Shown here: positions 50,661 through 60,900 of the stretch, in pieces
Position numbering within the stretch: the stretch's first letter is position 1
How the letters are laid out: each line of letters opens with the position of its first letter
Source: Clostridium sp.
GTDB taxonomy: Bacteria > Bacillota > Clostridia > Lachnospirales > Lachnospiraceae
Reading direction: 5' to 3'
Length of the DNA stretch: 64,000 nt
Assembly (NCBI GenBank): GCA_018377235.1
Contig: JAGZZT010000003.1
Location: forward strand, 97,754-161,753
The notes under the pieces: generated by a model
The model's database searches: none
Told to the model about the DNA's origin: nothing
What the model saw: the letters and a program-made list of their open reading frames with translations, nothing else
Translations under genes and position numbers: made by a program

Positions 50661-51254
50661 ATGATAAAAAAACAGAGAGAGGCTGCTATAAAACCAGGTA
50701 TCTATGAAATTGCGGTGAACGGCCTGTTCACCGCCCTGATCGCGGTGGGTGCGTTTATAAAAATCAGCATTCCAGTACAGCCCTTCCCCATGAACTTTAC
50801 CCTGCAGTTTTTTTTCGTTCTGCTGGCAGGGCTTCTGCTGGGAGGAAAGCAGGCGTTTTTCTGCGTTCTGACATATTTAGCGGTAGGACTGGCGGGAGTG
50901 CCGGTATTCGCAGCAGGGGGAGGCCCTGCTTATCTGCTGCGTCCCACCTTTGGGTTCCTTCTGGGATTTGCAGCGGCTGCCTGGGTGACGGGAACCGTCT
51001 ACTCCCGCTTTAAGGACAGAGGATTTAAGATGAGGCGGCTGTTTGCGGCGTCTCTCTGCGGCTTCACAGTTATGTACCTGTGCGGTATGTTTTATTTTTA
51101 TTTTCTCAGCAATTATGTGATTCACATGCCGGTTTCTGCAGGGGTAGTATTTGTAAACTGTTTTCTGCTGACAGCAGCAGGAGATTTGTTCCTGTGCTTT
51201 CTGGCCAGCATGGCTGCAAAAAGGCTGGGGCCAGCCATGAGCTTTCTCAGATAA
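50661..51254 (+). CDS. bioY: Biotin transporter BioY
   Basis: A 197-residue S-component of an ECF-type biotin importer, with six hydrophobic helices. Family motifs include ALIAVGAFIKISIPVQPFPMNFTLQFFFVLLAGLLLGGKQAF and VGLAGVPVFAAGGGPAYLLRPTFGFLLGF. The ATG at 50661 follows AAAGGAG; an in-frame ATG at 50640 has none. No ATPase or EcfT is nearby, so it must share a general ECF module or work alone. A short relic of it lies at 53693-53741. It converges on the LysR gene with an 8-base overlap of the 3' ends. Confidence 0.95.
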   Translation: MIKKQREAAIKPGIYEIAVNGLFTALIAVGAFIKISIPVQPFPMNFTLQFFFVLLAGLLLGGKQAFFCVLTYLAVGLAGVPVFAAGGGPAYLLRPTFGFLLGFAAAAWVTGTVYSRFKDRGFKMRRLFAASLCGFTVMYLCGMFYFYFLSNYVIHMPVSAGVVFVNCFLLTAAGDLFLCFLASMAAKRLGPAMSFLR

Positions 51255-52140
51255 AATCCTGAAAGTGCAGATTATCTGTAGCGCTTCTTTTTTTTATAAA
51301 GTCCAGCAGCTCACAGGCAGCTGGAGTCATGGCTTGGTTTGGAGATGAAATGATGCCGATAGGTATCCATTCTGCAGGCCTGACTGGAAGGACGCGGACA
51401 GATCCCTTCCAGTCTCCTGTGATTAAGCGATTGATCAGGGTGATTCCCAGTCCAGCCTCTACAAGACAGTAGGCGGCATAGATATCATTGACAGAATATT
51501 TTATATTTACATGAATGTTGTGTTTTTTGAAATAGCGGGCATTATCGGTGTCTTCTTCGGGATAGGAGCCAATATAAGGCTCCTGGGAAAAAGCCTCGGC
51601 TGGGACGAAGCCATAGTCTATGTAGGGGCTGTTTTCAGGAACCCAGGCAACCAGCGGATCTTCACAGAGAGGAATCCAGTCTGCGGGACTGTTTCTCTGG
51701 CTTACAATACCCAGATCTGTTTTGTGGGACAGAACGTCATTTGTCAGCTCTGTGCTGTTTTTGAGAATCAGCTGCACCTCAATACCTGGATGTATTTTAT
51801 GAAACTGGGCAATGATATCAGCCAGCCAGCGGTAATAAAAGACATAGGAGGTTCCTATGGTTACGGTTCCGATTTCGAGTCCTTTTATTTTGGAAGCCGT
51901 CTGGCGGTACTGCTCACAGCAGAAGGCGATATTCCTGATGATGGGAAGGAGTTCAGAGCATGCTTTTGTGGCTGTTACTCCGGCTTTGCTGCGCTGCAGC
52001 AGGATCAGTCCTGTGTCAGCTTCCAGAGAAGCAATCATCCGGCTGATGCCGGAAGGAGTATATCCAAGTTTGTCCGCTGCAGCGGATAAACTGCCCTCAT
52101 CCAGTACAGTTAGAAGTACATTATACTTATCTTCAATCAT
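51247..52140 (-). CDS. LysR-family transcriptional regulator
   Basis: A 297-residue regulator. The N-terminal HTH is YNVLLTVLDEGSLSAAADKLGYTPSGISRMIASLEADTGLILL (about residues 5-47); the rest is a two-lobed effector domain with IGTVTIGTSYVFYYRWLADII and LVEAGLGITLIN. ATG at 52140 follows GGAAGGAAA. It is divergent from a DMT transporter gene 122 bases away, which it most likely controls together with itself. Effector unknown. Confidence 0.93.
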   Translation of the reverse strand: MIEDKYNVLLTVLDEGSLSAAADKLGYTPSGISRMIASLEADTGLILLQRSKAGVTATKACSELLPIIRNIAFCCEQYRQTASKIKGLEIGTVTIGTSYVFYYRWLADIIAQFHKIHPGIEVQLILKNSTELTNDVLSHKTDLGIVSQRNSPADWIPLCEDPLVAWVPENSPYIDYGFVPAEAFSQEPYIGSYPEEDTDNARYFKKHNIHVNIKYSVNDIYAAYCLVEAGLGITLINRLITGDWKGSVRVLPVRPAEWIPIGIISSPNQAMTPAACELLDFIKKRSATDNLHFQDFI

Positions 52141-52262
52141 ATTTCCTTCCTTTCTTTGATTTTTTGTCAAATATATCATGAGAGATATTCACTTTACGCA
52201 ATCATAATATCATATTACAATGTTTTTGAACAAGGAAATGATTCAAAATACAGGTGGTTGAT

Positions 52263-53120
52263 ATGGATATGAAAAAAGAAATACTGAAAAGCAGGGGCGC
52301 GGCGGAAGTTCTGCTGGCGGCTTTGATAACTGCCAGGGCAACTTCTTATATGTTTTCAAAACTTCTGCTGGAAACGATGGGGCAGTTTACACTGCTGGGG
52401 CTGCGGTCTCTGCTGGCGTTTGCAGTTCTGCTTGCAATCAGCTTTAAGTATTTGAAAGCGACAAAAAAAGAAGATGTTACATACGGCATACTCGTAGGAG
52501 CCTGTCTTTTTACAGTCATGTGCCTGGAACTTTCCGGCCTTAAGCACACGTCATCTGTCTCTGTTTCGTTTGAAGAAAATATGGCTGTGATTTTCGTTCC
52601 CATTCTGCTGGCAGTAATCAACAGAAAGCTGCCGTCCCGGAAAACGGTCGCCGCTGTTTCCATGAGCGCTGTGGGAATAGCCCTTCTCAAACTTAATCCA
52701 GAAGGGTTTGATTTCAACATAGGAGACTTGTATGGGATTTTGTCAGCAGTGGCTTATGCAGCGACAATTATACTGATTTCCAGAATAGGAGGAAAAGGCG
52801 ATCCGCTGCGGATTGGGATTTACCAGGTTGGAACCATTGGAGTTCTGGCTATGGCTGCAGCTTTTATATTTGAAACTCCTGCTCTTCCAGCAGCTGGAAT
52901 GGAGTGGGGATACCTTCTTTATCTGGCTATTGTCTGCAGCGTATTCGGCTTTACCCTTCAGCCCTATGCCCAGAGCAGGACAACAGCGGAGAGGGCAGGA
53001 ATGCTGTGCGCTCTGAATCCGGTTACAGCTGCTGTTCTGGGAATGGTTTTTCTGGGAGAGACTATGACTGCGAAAGGCATTCTTGGAGCCGTTTTGATAG
53101 TGGCAGGTATTCTCTTATAA
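52263..53120 (+). CDS. DMT superfamily (EamA) transporter
   Basis: A 285-residue protein with ten predicted helices in two EamA repeats, the usual form for exporters of amino acids or other metabolites. Motifs: FKYLKATKKEDVTYG near the helix 3/4 loop, CLELSGLKHTSSVSVSFEEN, and the C-terminal repeat end ALNPVTAAVLGMVFLGE. The ATG at 52263 follows AGGTGG; GTG 52254 and ATG 52269 are alternatives. The LysR gene is divergent. The gene ends 15 bases before the decayed murI copy. Substrate unknown. Confidence 0.9.
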   Translation: MDMKKEILKSRGAAEVLLAALITARATSYMFSKLLLETMGQFTLLGLRSLLAFAVLLAISFKYLKATKKEDVTYGILVGACLFTVMCLELSGLKHTSSVSVSFEENMAVIFVPILLAVINRKLPSRKTVAAVSMSAVGIALLKLNPEGFDFNIGDLYGILSAVAYAATIILISRIGGKGDPLRIGIYQVGTIGVLAMAAAFIFETPALPAAGMEWGYLLYLAIVCSVFGFTLQPYAQSRTTAERAGMLCALNPVTAAVLGMVFLGETMTAKGILGAVLIVAGILL

Positions 53121-53135
53121 AAAATGCACAGGGAT

Positions 53136-53380
53136 AAACAGATGAATCCCGATATTGAAGTGACAGGAAAGCAGTGCCCTTTGTTTGTTTCTCTGGTGGA
53201 TGTGATCTTTATCAATTCTGCCTACGAGACGGCCATGGAGCTGCGCGGTCTGTTAAAGGAAAAAGGCTTAGACTGCAGCGAGACAGGAGAAGGAGAGAAA
53301 AATCAGTTTTACGTCAGCGACATGGCAGAGCGCTTTAAAGATTTCGCCACAGCCATCCTGCCGGGAGAGGTTAAGGAAAC
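53136..53380 (+). pseudogene. Decayed duplicate of the 3' half of murI
   Basis: Homology to murI starts at AAACAGATGAATCCCG (matching 49655 onward) and runs to GGTTAAGGAAAC (matching 50046). A 147-base internal segment equal to 49720-49866 is missing, between two GGA triplets, which keeps the frame. The next 180 bases show about nine changes against murI. The first half of the enzyme, with the first catalytic cysteine, and the MGCTHYPLLR motif are both absent, so it cannot be an active racemase. An 80-base deletion then joins it to the DUF1934 leader. Confidence 0.9.
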
Positions 53381-53419
53381 TAGAAAAATGAGTGAGAGAG
53401 AAACAGAGAAGACACAACT

Positions 53420-53692
53420 ATGACGAAAGATGTTCTGGTCAGCGTCCGGGGCATTCATACAGCGGAGGCAGACGGGGAGAACGGCAATGTGGAGGTAATT
53501 AAAAACGGACTAGCCAAGACCCATATGGTATTTGAGGAGCATAAGACCAATGTCAGCTACTATGCGACTTCTTTTGGGAAGATGATGGTGGGGGTAAGCA
53601 CGAACACAATTGAAATAGAAGGAAAACCGGATCGGATTGCAGTGGCAGTGGATTACACGCCTGATATCAACGATGAAAAAATGTCCAGCTGC
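53420..53692 (+). pseudogene. Decayed duplicate of the DUF1934 gene
   Basis: It starts MTKDVLVSVRGIHTAEADGE exactly like the intact gene at 50166, then lacks 123 bases (41 codons, between two GTAAT pentamers at 50241 and 50364 of the intact copy), keeping frame. It follows the family again from KNG to EKMSSC. There it is joined, at CTGCA, to bioY sequence, so the reading frame continues to 53896 through unrelated sequence. Two strands of the barrel and the family end are missing, so function is unlikely. Confidence 0.9.
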
Positions 53693-53741
53693 ATTTTTTT
53701 TGTTCTGCTGGCAGGAAAGCAGGCATTTTTTTCGTTTCTGA
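53693..53741 (+). pseudogene. Relic of bioY
   Basis: About 45 bases match 50808-50860 of bioY in the same frame (FFVLLAGKQAFF against FFFVLLAGLLLGGKQAFF); a 15-base segment between two AGG triplets is lost. Beyond this, similarity stops. Confidence 0.8.
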
Positions 53742-53761
53742 AAGTAGAATCTCTTACTTCG

Positions 53762-53941
53762 TCATATGATGTTTTTTCTCCATATTTTGCGTTTCAGCAG
53801 TTCATTAATCTGATTTTCCACAAATTTTTTATGCCTGTCATCCAGCAATTCATATTTGTCCATAATCAAAGAGAGGATGTTCGTACTTCCGTTTAATGCG
53901 CTTAAATCGTCTAAAATCCAGTTTCTGTCAACATGATACAT
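53762..53941 (-). CDS. Small hypothetical protein or gene fragment, 59 residues
   Basis: An open frame read MYHVDRNWILDDLSALN at its start and ending NQINELLKRKIWRKNII. The composition looks protein-like: amphipathic helices, Trp and balanced charges, in contrast with the low-complexity plus strand. The frame stays open upstream of the ATG for about 60 bases without a good ribosome site next to the ATG, so it may be the tail of a truncated gene. I do not recognise it. The rest of the stretch from 53742 to 54031 holds only the promoter region of the next gene. Confidence 0.4.
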   Translation of the reverse strand: MYHVDRNWILDDLSALNGSTNILSLIMDKYELLDDRHKKFVENQINELLKRKIWRKNII

Positions 53942-54031
53942 AGCGTTTAAAAAAAACTTTTTGACTCGTTTGCTCCTCTGGATACGTGTATATAATAAAT
54001 AGACTTATTTATTGTTATAGGGGAGCAAATT

Positions 54032-54799
54032 ATGTATGAAATAGCAGTGTGCGGCGGCAGAAAGCAGGAACGAGATAAACTAACTGAGCGGATATGGGCG
54101 AGAAAATCAGAAATAGAACTCTGCATTTATGAATATGATTCGGGAGAAGAACTCTTAGAGGGTATGAGTGAGATTGTATTTTCGCTTATCTTTTTAGATA
54201 TCGAACTTCCTGGAATGAGTGGAGTAGAGGCAGCTGAGAAGCTTAGACGCAGGGATCCCAATATTCCTCTTGTTATTTATACGAGCCTGGAACGGCCTCC
54301 TTTTGAAATCTTTGAGCTGCAGCCGTTTCGTTATATGACAAAGCATCTTTCGCTTGTAAAAGCAGACGAATATATTCAGGCGGCTCTGATTCAGCTGACA
54401 GCGAATGGAAGAATTCCGTCGCTGATAGCCAGCGTTCACAGAGAACAGCTGATTGTTCGAGCCTGCCATATTATTTATATTGAAAAATATAAAAAAAGCA
54501 CCAGAATCCATATGACGGAGGAAGCATGCCGTCTTTATGGATTGAAGCGCGGGATGGATGGCCAATATCCGGATGTGCGCTGCCCTGAACGGCTGGAACA
54601 TATCTGCAGCCGTTTGGAGCCATACGGCTTCGCCTGTCCTCATGACAGCTATATTATTAACTTTGAATATCTGATGCGATGTACGTCTAAGAGCTTGAAG
54701 CTGGAGGAGACAGCAGGAGAATTTCAGATAGCGAGAAGTAAATCAAAGCTTTTTCAGGAAAAGAAGGAAAAATTTTTCCGAGCCAGATTTCCCAAGTGA
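54032..54799 (+). CDS. LytTR-family response regulator
   Basis: A 255-residue regulator of the AgrA/ComE type. The receiver domain (1-120) has the phosphoacceptor in LIFLDIELPGMSG (about D53) and ends with FRYMTK; the DNA-binding LytTR domain (about 145-245) shows IIYIEKYKKSTRIH and PHDSYIINFEYL. ATG follows GGGGAG. No histidine kinase is adjacent, so it is an orphan in this window. TATAAT (53991-53996) with a preceding TG is the likely promoter. It precedes the RHS gene by 195 bases on the same strand and may control it. Confidence 0.9.
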   Translation: MYEIAVCGGRKQERDKLTERIWARKSEIELCIYEYDSGEELLEGMSEIVFSLIFLDIELPGMSGVEAAEKLRRRDPNIPLVIYTSLERPPFEIFELQPFRYMTKHLSLVKADEYIQAALIQLTANGRIPSLIASVHREQLIVRACHIIYIEKYKKSTRIHMTEEACRLYGLKRGMDGQYPDVRCPERLEHICSRLEPYGFACPHDSYIINFEYLMRCTSKSLKLEETAGEFQIARSKSKLFQEKKEKFFRARFPK

Positions 54800-54955
54800 C
54801 ATACTTGCGCCAGAAAAACACTATCCGAATTTGGTAAATGTATGCAAAAACAGGAACTAAAACCGTATAATTTTGTCCAATGTGTTGAAAAAGAAATAAG
54901 CGAACCTAGAATAGAGCTTATAAGAACAACTGTGAACAGCTGAAATTCAGCCGAG

Positions 54956-54970
54956 TTCAGCCTGGCTGAA
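54956..54970 (+). other. Palindrome just upstream of the RHS gene
   Basis: TTCAGCC-T-GGCTGAA, seven-base arms, placed 24 bases before the RHS start, with a second TTCAGCC-like direct copy 10 bases earlier. It may be a regulator site or a translation-affecting hairpin. Confidence 0.4.
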
Positions 54971-54994
54971 AGAAAACACATGGGAGGAAACGGT

Positions 54995-57900
54995 ATGGGA
55001 AAAAGACGAAAACGGCAGACAGTAAAACAAATAGTAAGCTGGATATTAGTGGCTTCTTTGACAGCGCCCAGCACATCGGTTCTGGCAGCTGAGGCAGCAG
55101 AACAGGTGAAAAATGCGCCGCGCTATGTAGATTTTTCACGCCCTGCTCCGTTGAGCCTTCAGGAGGCAGGAATTTCCAGTCTGAATCAAAATGAGGATTC
55201 AGGAACAGGAAAAACGGAAGAAAAAGAGGCAGAAAAGCAGGAAAAGGAAGAGTCAGAGAAGAAACAGGATTCTTCAGGGGGACAGGATAAGGAACCTTCA
55301 GCAGATAAAGAAGAGTCTGAGAAGAAGCCAGAAGAATCAGATAAGCCCTCGGAAGATAAAGGAGAGCCAGAGGAGAAGCCAGAAGAATCGGATAAACCCT
55401 CGGCAGATAAAGAAGAGTCTGAGGAGAAGCCAGAAGAATCAGAGAATTCTTCGGAAGAACAGGAGGGGGGAAAGCCGGAACTGCCGGAAGAATCAGAGGA
55501 TTCCTCAGAGGGACAAGAGGACGAAACATTGGAGCAGCCGGAAGAGCCTTCCAAAGGAAGCGAAGAGGACTCAGAAGAACCTGAGGCTCCAGAAGAGGAA
55601 GAATTTCCAGAAGAACCAGAAGAAGAGCTAGAGGAGAAACCGGCAGAGCCGTTAGAAGAAATTCCTCTGGAGGAGGAACTTCCTGTAGAAGAGGAGCTGC
55701 GCGCACCGGAAGAGTTTTACGACGCCTTAGAAAGCGAGGAGCCAGACGGGGAACTGGTTCAGTTTTCTGATTTTATGCGCACTTATCGGACGGGAGACAA
55801 AGAGTACACTACAGTTATCGGCGGTTATTCAGGTCTCTATGAAAAAGAAGACGGAACCATCGGCCAGACAGATGATACTTTGATTACCGTGAAGGAGAAA
55901 AGACGCCTTGAGAAGGAGGAGAAGGAGTCTGAGAAAATGGATGAGACAGACGCGGAACCTGGGACGGATACAGAGGAATACAGGAAAGCGACAGGTTCAG
56001 ATGCCGGAAAGCAGGATTCTGACATAGAGGAAGATTCGGCGGCAGAAGAAGGTTTTATGGATTACATGATATCCTCCTCCGATCTGGCCAACACTGCAGG
56101 AGAGCTGGAAATTCAGATTCCAAGCCGGCCCTCCTCATCCAGAGGCATTCGACTGAAAAACGGGGAGGCAGAGATGGAGCTGCTCCCCAAGGGAGGAAAC
56201 TTCCGAAAAAGTGCGGTGGAAGGAAATGCCATCCGTTTCAATGAGGTGTATGAAAACGTCGATTATCAGTATACGATTATCGGCAATACGCTGAAGGAAG
56301 ATATCATTTTGATGGAACCGTCAGAGCGGACTACCTTTGTCTATGAGTTGGAAATACCCGGCATGACAGCGAAAAAAGAGGGAAATGCGGTTGCTGTTTA
56401 CCAGAAGAACGAGGAAACGCCTGCTTTTATGCTGGACGCTCCTTTTATGGAAGATGACGACGGAGAGAGAAGCGATGACCTGGAACTTCGCATATCGGGA
56501 AAGAAGGATCGGGTAACCGTAACGGTGGAAGCCGATAAAAAGTGGCTTCAGGACGAGGACAGAGAATATCCGGTGCGCATTGATCCCAGCTCCCTCGTTC
56601 CATCAAATGAGCTGATTCTATGCACGGTATCTGAGGGCAGACCGTCGGCTCATTATGACTGGGGAAGTCCCTCTTACGTGGGATATGTGGACAGTTCCAT
56701 GAAGAACTGCCGCCAGTATCTGGCTGTCAATATGTTTGACGACGCTAATATGCAGGATATTTTAAATTCTGGCGCAGTCTGTACAGAAGCAGTGCTGGAA
56801 CTTCACCAGGAGACGGATAACAGTCAGGGAAATACTGTGCTGGAGCTGGGATTTCCGGTGGAAGGGTGGAACGCCTATACTGTCACTTGGAATTCAAAGC
56901 CAGCTGTCAGTACTGAGCCAGGAAGACAGATCTTTGCAAACAGCGCAGGGGCGGGAAACACGGTATCCTTTGATTTTACTGAGGTGATGAATGCCTGGAT
57001 TGCCAAAACAGAGCCGCAGGGCGGTTTCATGTTAAAGGCCCAGGTGGAAGCGGATGGGAGCACGCCTCCTGAGTACCGAATGAAGGCAGAGACGTTCTCC
57101 AACACCTATAATTCTTCTCAGGGACCGAAAATCACCCTGGTCTGGGAGGGAGAGCTTCAGCAGGAATCCATGGATCTGAACAATACCACGATTGACGTAT
57201 CTCCGTCTATTGGAGAGACAGAGATAGGAGGCGTGACATCTTCCGGCGTCCTTACTCACGGCAGAACTCAGGAAGAAGCAGAAATTTCATGGGAATTAGT
57301 GGAAAAGGAAGGAGAAAATTCTGTTTCTGAGGGAATCTGCACAGCAGAAGGAAGCTTTATCTACCCAGACTTCACTTTGGCGGGACTGGAACATGACTAT
57401 GAGGCAGGGAAGGTTTCCAACTGGCAGGCAGAAGAGGGCTGGCTTCTGGAGGATCTGGAGCTTGATACCATTTACTATGTGGAAGGAACAGCAGAAGGAT
57501 ATCCATTAAAAGAGGATGGAACGATAGATAAAGAAGCGGATTCTATTACGGTGACTCCGGAGCCCAGCGATGAATTCCTGCTCTATGAGGTACAGCAGCA
57601 CGATCTGGTGAGCCGGATTGCCAGACATTACGGAGTGAATCCCAATACGATTGCAAAAGACAACCATCTGTACAGAAATCAGCTGGCGGAGGCAGAGAGC
57701 ATCCTGTTTATTCGAAATCCAGAGACAGCAGAGCCGTATTCTTATCAGGATAATTTGACTCCGTTGGAGGAACTTTTGCTGAAGAATCTGTTAGCAGGCG
57801 CGAATATTAACTGTGAACTGGGATTAGAGCCTATTAATTTTAATACAGGCAGCTTTTATATGACTCAGGAGGATTTTTCTATCCCGGAGCTGAACGGCGC

Positions 57901-60900
57901 GTTCGGTGTGACCAGAAGCTATAATTCTGCTCTTCCTGAGTATCATAATGAATTTGGTTATGGCTGGAGTTCAGAACTTGGTGGTCATCTGTCGATTCTG
58001 CCGGACGGCACGATTCTGTACAAGAGAGACGACGGAAAAGGGATTCCATTTTATAAGAATGGAGATGTCTACGAGGCGCCGGAGGGATATGGGCAGACAC
58101 TGGAACCGATGGATTCGATAGAGCTGGATACAGCCACAGATTCAGACGCAGAGGAGATTGTCACAGCAGAAGATCTGGAGAAAGAAGCTGTGTCAAGAAA
58201 GCTGGAAGCCAGCCAGTTTATAGCCAAAACTCTGGTAACAGGACTTCCAAGAGCCAGCGATTCTGATGCAGAGGAAAAAGAACCTGAACAGAATCAGGAG
58301 CTGGACGCAGATGTGTGGGAGAAAAAGGGAGACGCCGCTCCTCCTGCCTGTGCCGGATGGAAGGTAACAGAGACGGATGGAACCGCCAGCGTTTTTGATT
58401 CTCAGGGCTTTCTCCAGTACCGGGAAGATAGGCAGGGACGGAGAACATCTTTCGTCTACAGCGAAGATTACGATCTGCTCCAGATCAAATCCCCAACTGG
58501 AAAGCTGCTGGACATTTCCATGGACGAAAAAGGAAGAATTACAGCAATTGAACTGCCGGATCATACCGGAGTAAGCTATGAATACGACGAGGACGGAAAC
58601 CTGGTTCAGTACACGAACCAGGCTGGAGATACCCGCCGATATGAGTACGATGAAAATCATCGGATGACTGCCTGGTACGATGAAAACGGAACCTGTGTAA
58701 CGCAGAACGTCTACGACAGTGAGAATCGTGTGATCCGACAGACCGACGGAAATGGTAATCAGGCAGAGCTTTCTTACACAGAAGGATGTACGTCTGTAAC
58801 GGACAATAATGGCCATGAGACAAACTATTACTATGACGCCCAGTACCGCACTGTCCGGATTGAATACCCAGATGGAAGCCAGGTTTCCTATACCTATGGA
58901 GAGGATGGATACCGCTCTTCAGAGACAGACGAAGCAGGCGCTGTAATCTCCTATACCTATGACACGGCTGGAAATCTCCTGACAGAGACCAGAGAGGACG
59001 GAGCAGTCCGCACCTACACCTACAATGAACAGAATCAGCCTCTGACTGCATCCGACTGGGAAGGAAATATCACTGTTTACACCTATGATGAAAAAGGAAA
59101 CTGCCTGACAAAGACAGATCCCATGGGAAATGTGACTGCCTATGCCTATGATGAGCAGAGCCGCCTGGTTTCTGTTACAGATCCCAATGGAGGAACAGAG
59201 TCCTTTGTCTATGACGGAGCAGTTGTGATTGAAAAGACAGATCCGGAAGGATTTACCTCCCGTTTTACCTACGATGCCATGAACCGTCTTTTAACTCAGA
59301 CAGACGGAGCCGGATACACTGTAAGCCGCAGCTACAATGAAAATGGCTGGAATGTGGAGGAAACAGCAGGAGACGGAGGAACCACAGTCTACGAGTACAG
59401 CCCGGCAGGAGAGGTTCTGTCTATCACTGATCCGATGGGAGCAAAAACCAGCTTTACCTATGATCCCATGCACAATATTCTCAGCGGGACTGATGCGCTG
59501 GGAAACACTCTGACTTATGCCTATGACAGCATCTACAATAAAATTTCAGAAACGGACGCGCTGGGACGTACCACCTCCTATGCCTACGACAGCAGAAACC
59601 GTCTGATTCGGATGACAGACGCAAAGGGGCAGTCCGTTTCCTATACGCTGGACGCCAGAGGAAATCAGATAGAGACAGCAGACCGCAGGGGAAATGCCGC
59701 TCAGACAGAGTACGACAAAGTGACGGGCCTTCCAGTTTCCTCCACTGACGCACTGGGATATCAGACCAGCTGCCAGTATGACAAAAACGGACGTATTCTC
59801 TCTAAGAAGAATCCGGATGGAACCACACAGACCTTCCAGTACGATTCAAACGGACGCCTAATCCGCATGACAGCAGAAAGTGGTCTTGTCACAGAGCTTC
59901 GCTATGACGGAAACGGAAACATGATCCGCCTCTGGGACGATGAGACAAGGGAGTATACTTTTGCCTATAACCGTAACAACCAGCTGGTAAAGATCACGGA
60001 TCCGCTGGGAAATGAGACGAAATATACCTACGATGGAGCGGGAAATCAGATTTCAGAGATAAACGCTTTGGGGAACGAAACTTCCTATAGCTATGACGGG
60101 GCAGCCAGATTGACGAAGATGACGGACGCTCTGGATGGAGTTACAGCCACAGAGTACGATTTAAACGGACATGCAAAGAAGACGACGGACGCTAACGGCC
60201 ACAGCTTCAGCTGCTATTATGACGCGATTGGAGAATTGAAGGCCCAGACTGATGCTATGGGCTCTGTCACTACCTATCAATACGATGCAGTGGGCAATGT
60301 TACTCAGATAACAGACGCTTTAAAAGGAGAAACAAAGCTGGTTTACGATGAGCTGAATCAGCCGATATCCGTTACAGACGCCCTGGATTATCAGTATGAG
60401 ACTGTCTACGATGAAAATGGAAATATGACAGAAGTCCTCATGCCTGACGGGGATCGGGTTTTCATGGAGTACGATGCCAATAACCAGCTAGTGAAGAGCA
60501 CAGACGAGGCGGGAGTCGTTACTTTCTATACCTATGATGAGATGGGCCGCGTCACGAAGACAAAGGACACAGCCAGAAATACGATGCTCTACGGGTATGA
60601 TGAAATGGGAAATCTGATCTGGCAGAGCGATACCATAGGACGGACTGCTTTCTATGAGTACGACAGATTTGGGCGTTTGGTCAGCCGCAGAGACTTTGGG
60701 CAGGCGGAGACGCGGTATGAATACGATGTTCTTGACCGGATTACAAAAATTATTCAGCCAGACGGAACCGTATGGACTTATGAGTATGACGGAGCAGGAA
60801 ATCTGATTAAAAACACAGAGCCGGGAGAGGCTGTCTATACCTACGAATACGATCAGCTGAACCGGGTAATCCGCCAGGTAAATCCAATCGGCGCGGCAGA

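Noticed and set aside
53420..53896. Intact 158-residue gene
   Set aside because: It is a DUF1934 start with a 41-codon deletion fused to bioY sequence and then to unrelated DNA, so it was treated as decayed.
54957..55706. Open frames in the acidic repeat region (minus 54957-55706 and 55186-55554; plus 55191-55631)
   Set aside because: They arise from GAA/GAG-rich codons read in other frames (Leu/Pro, Ser/Phe or Lys/Arg low-complexity text) within the RHS stalk.
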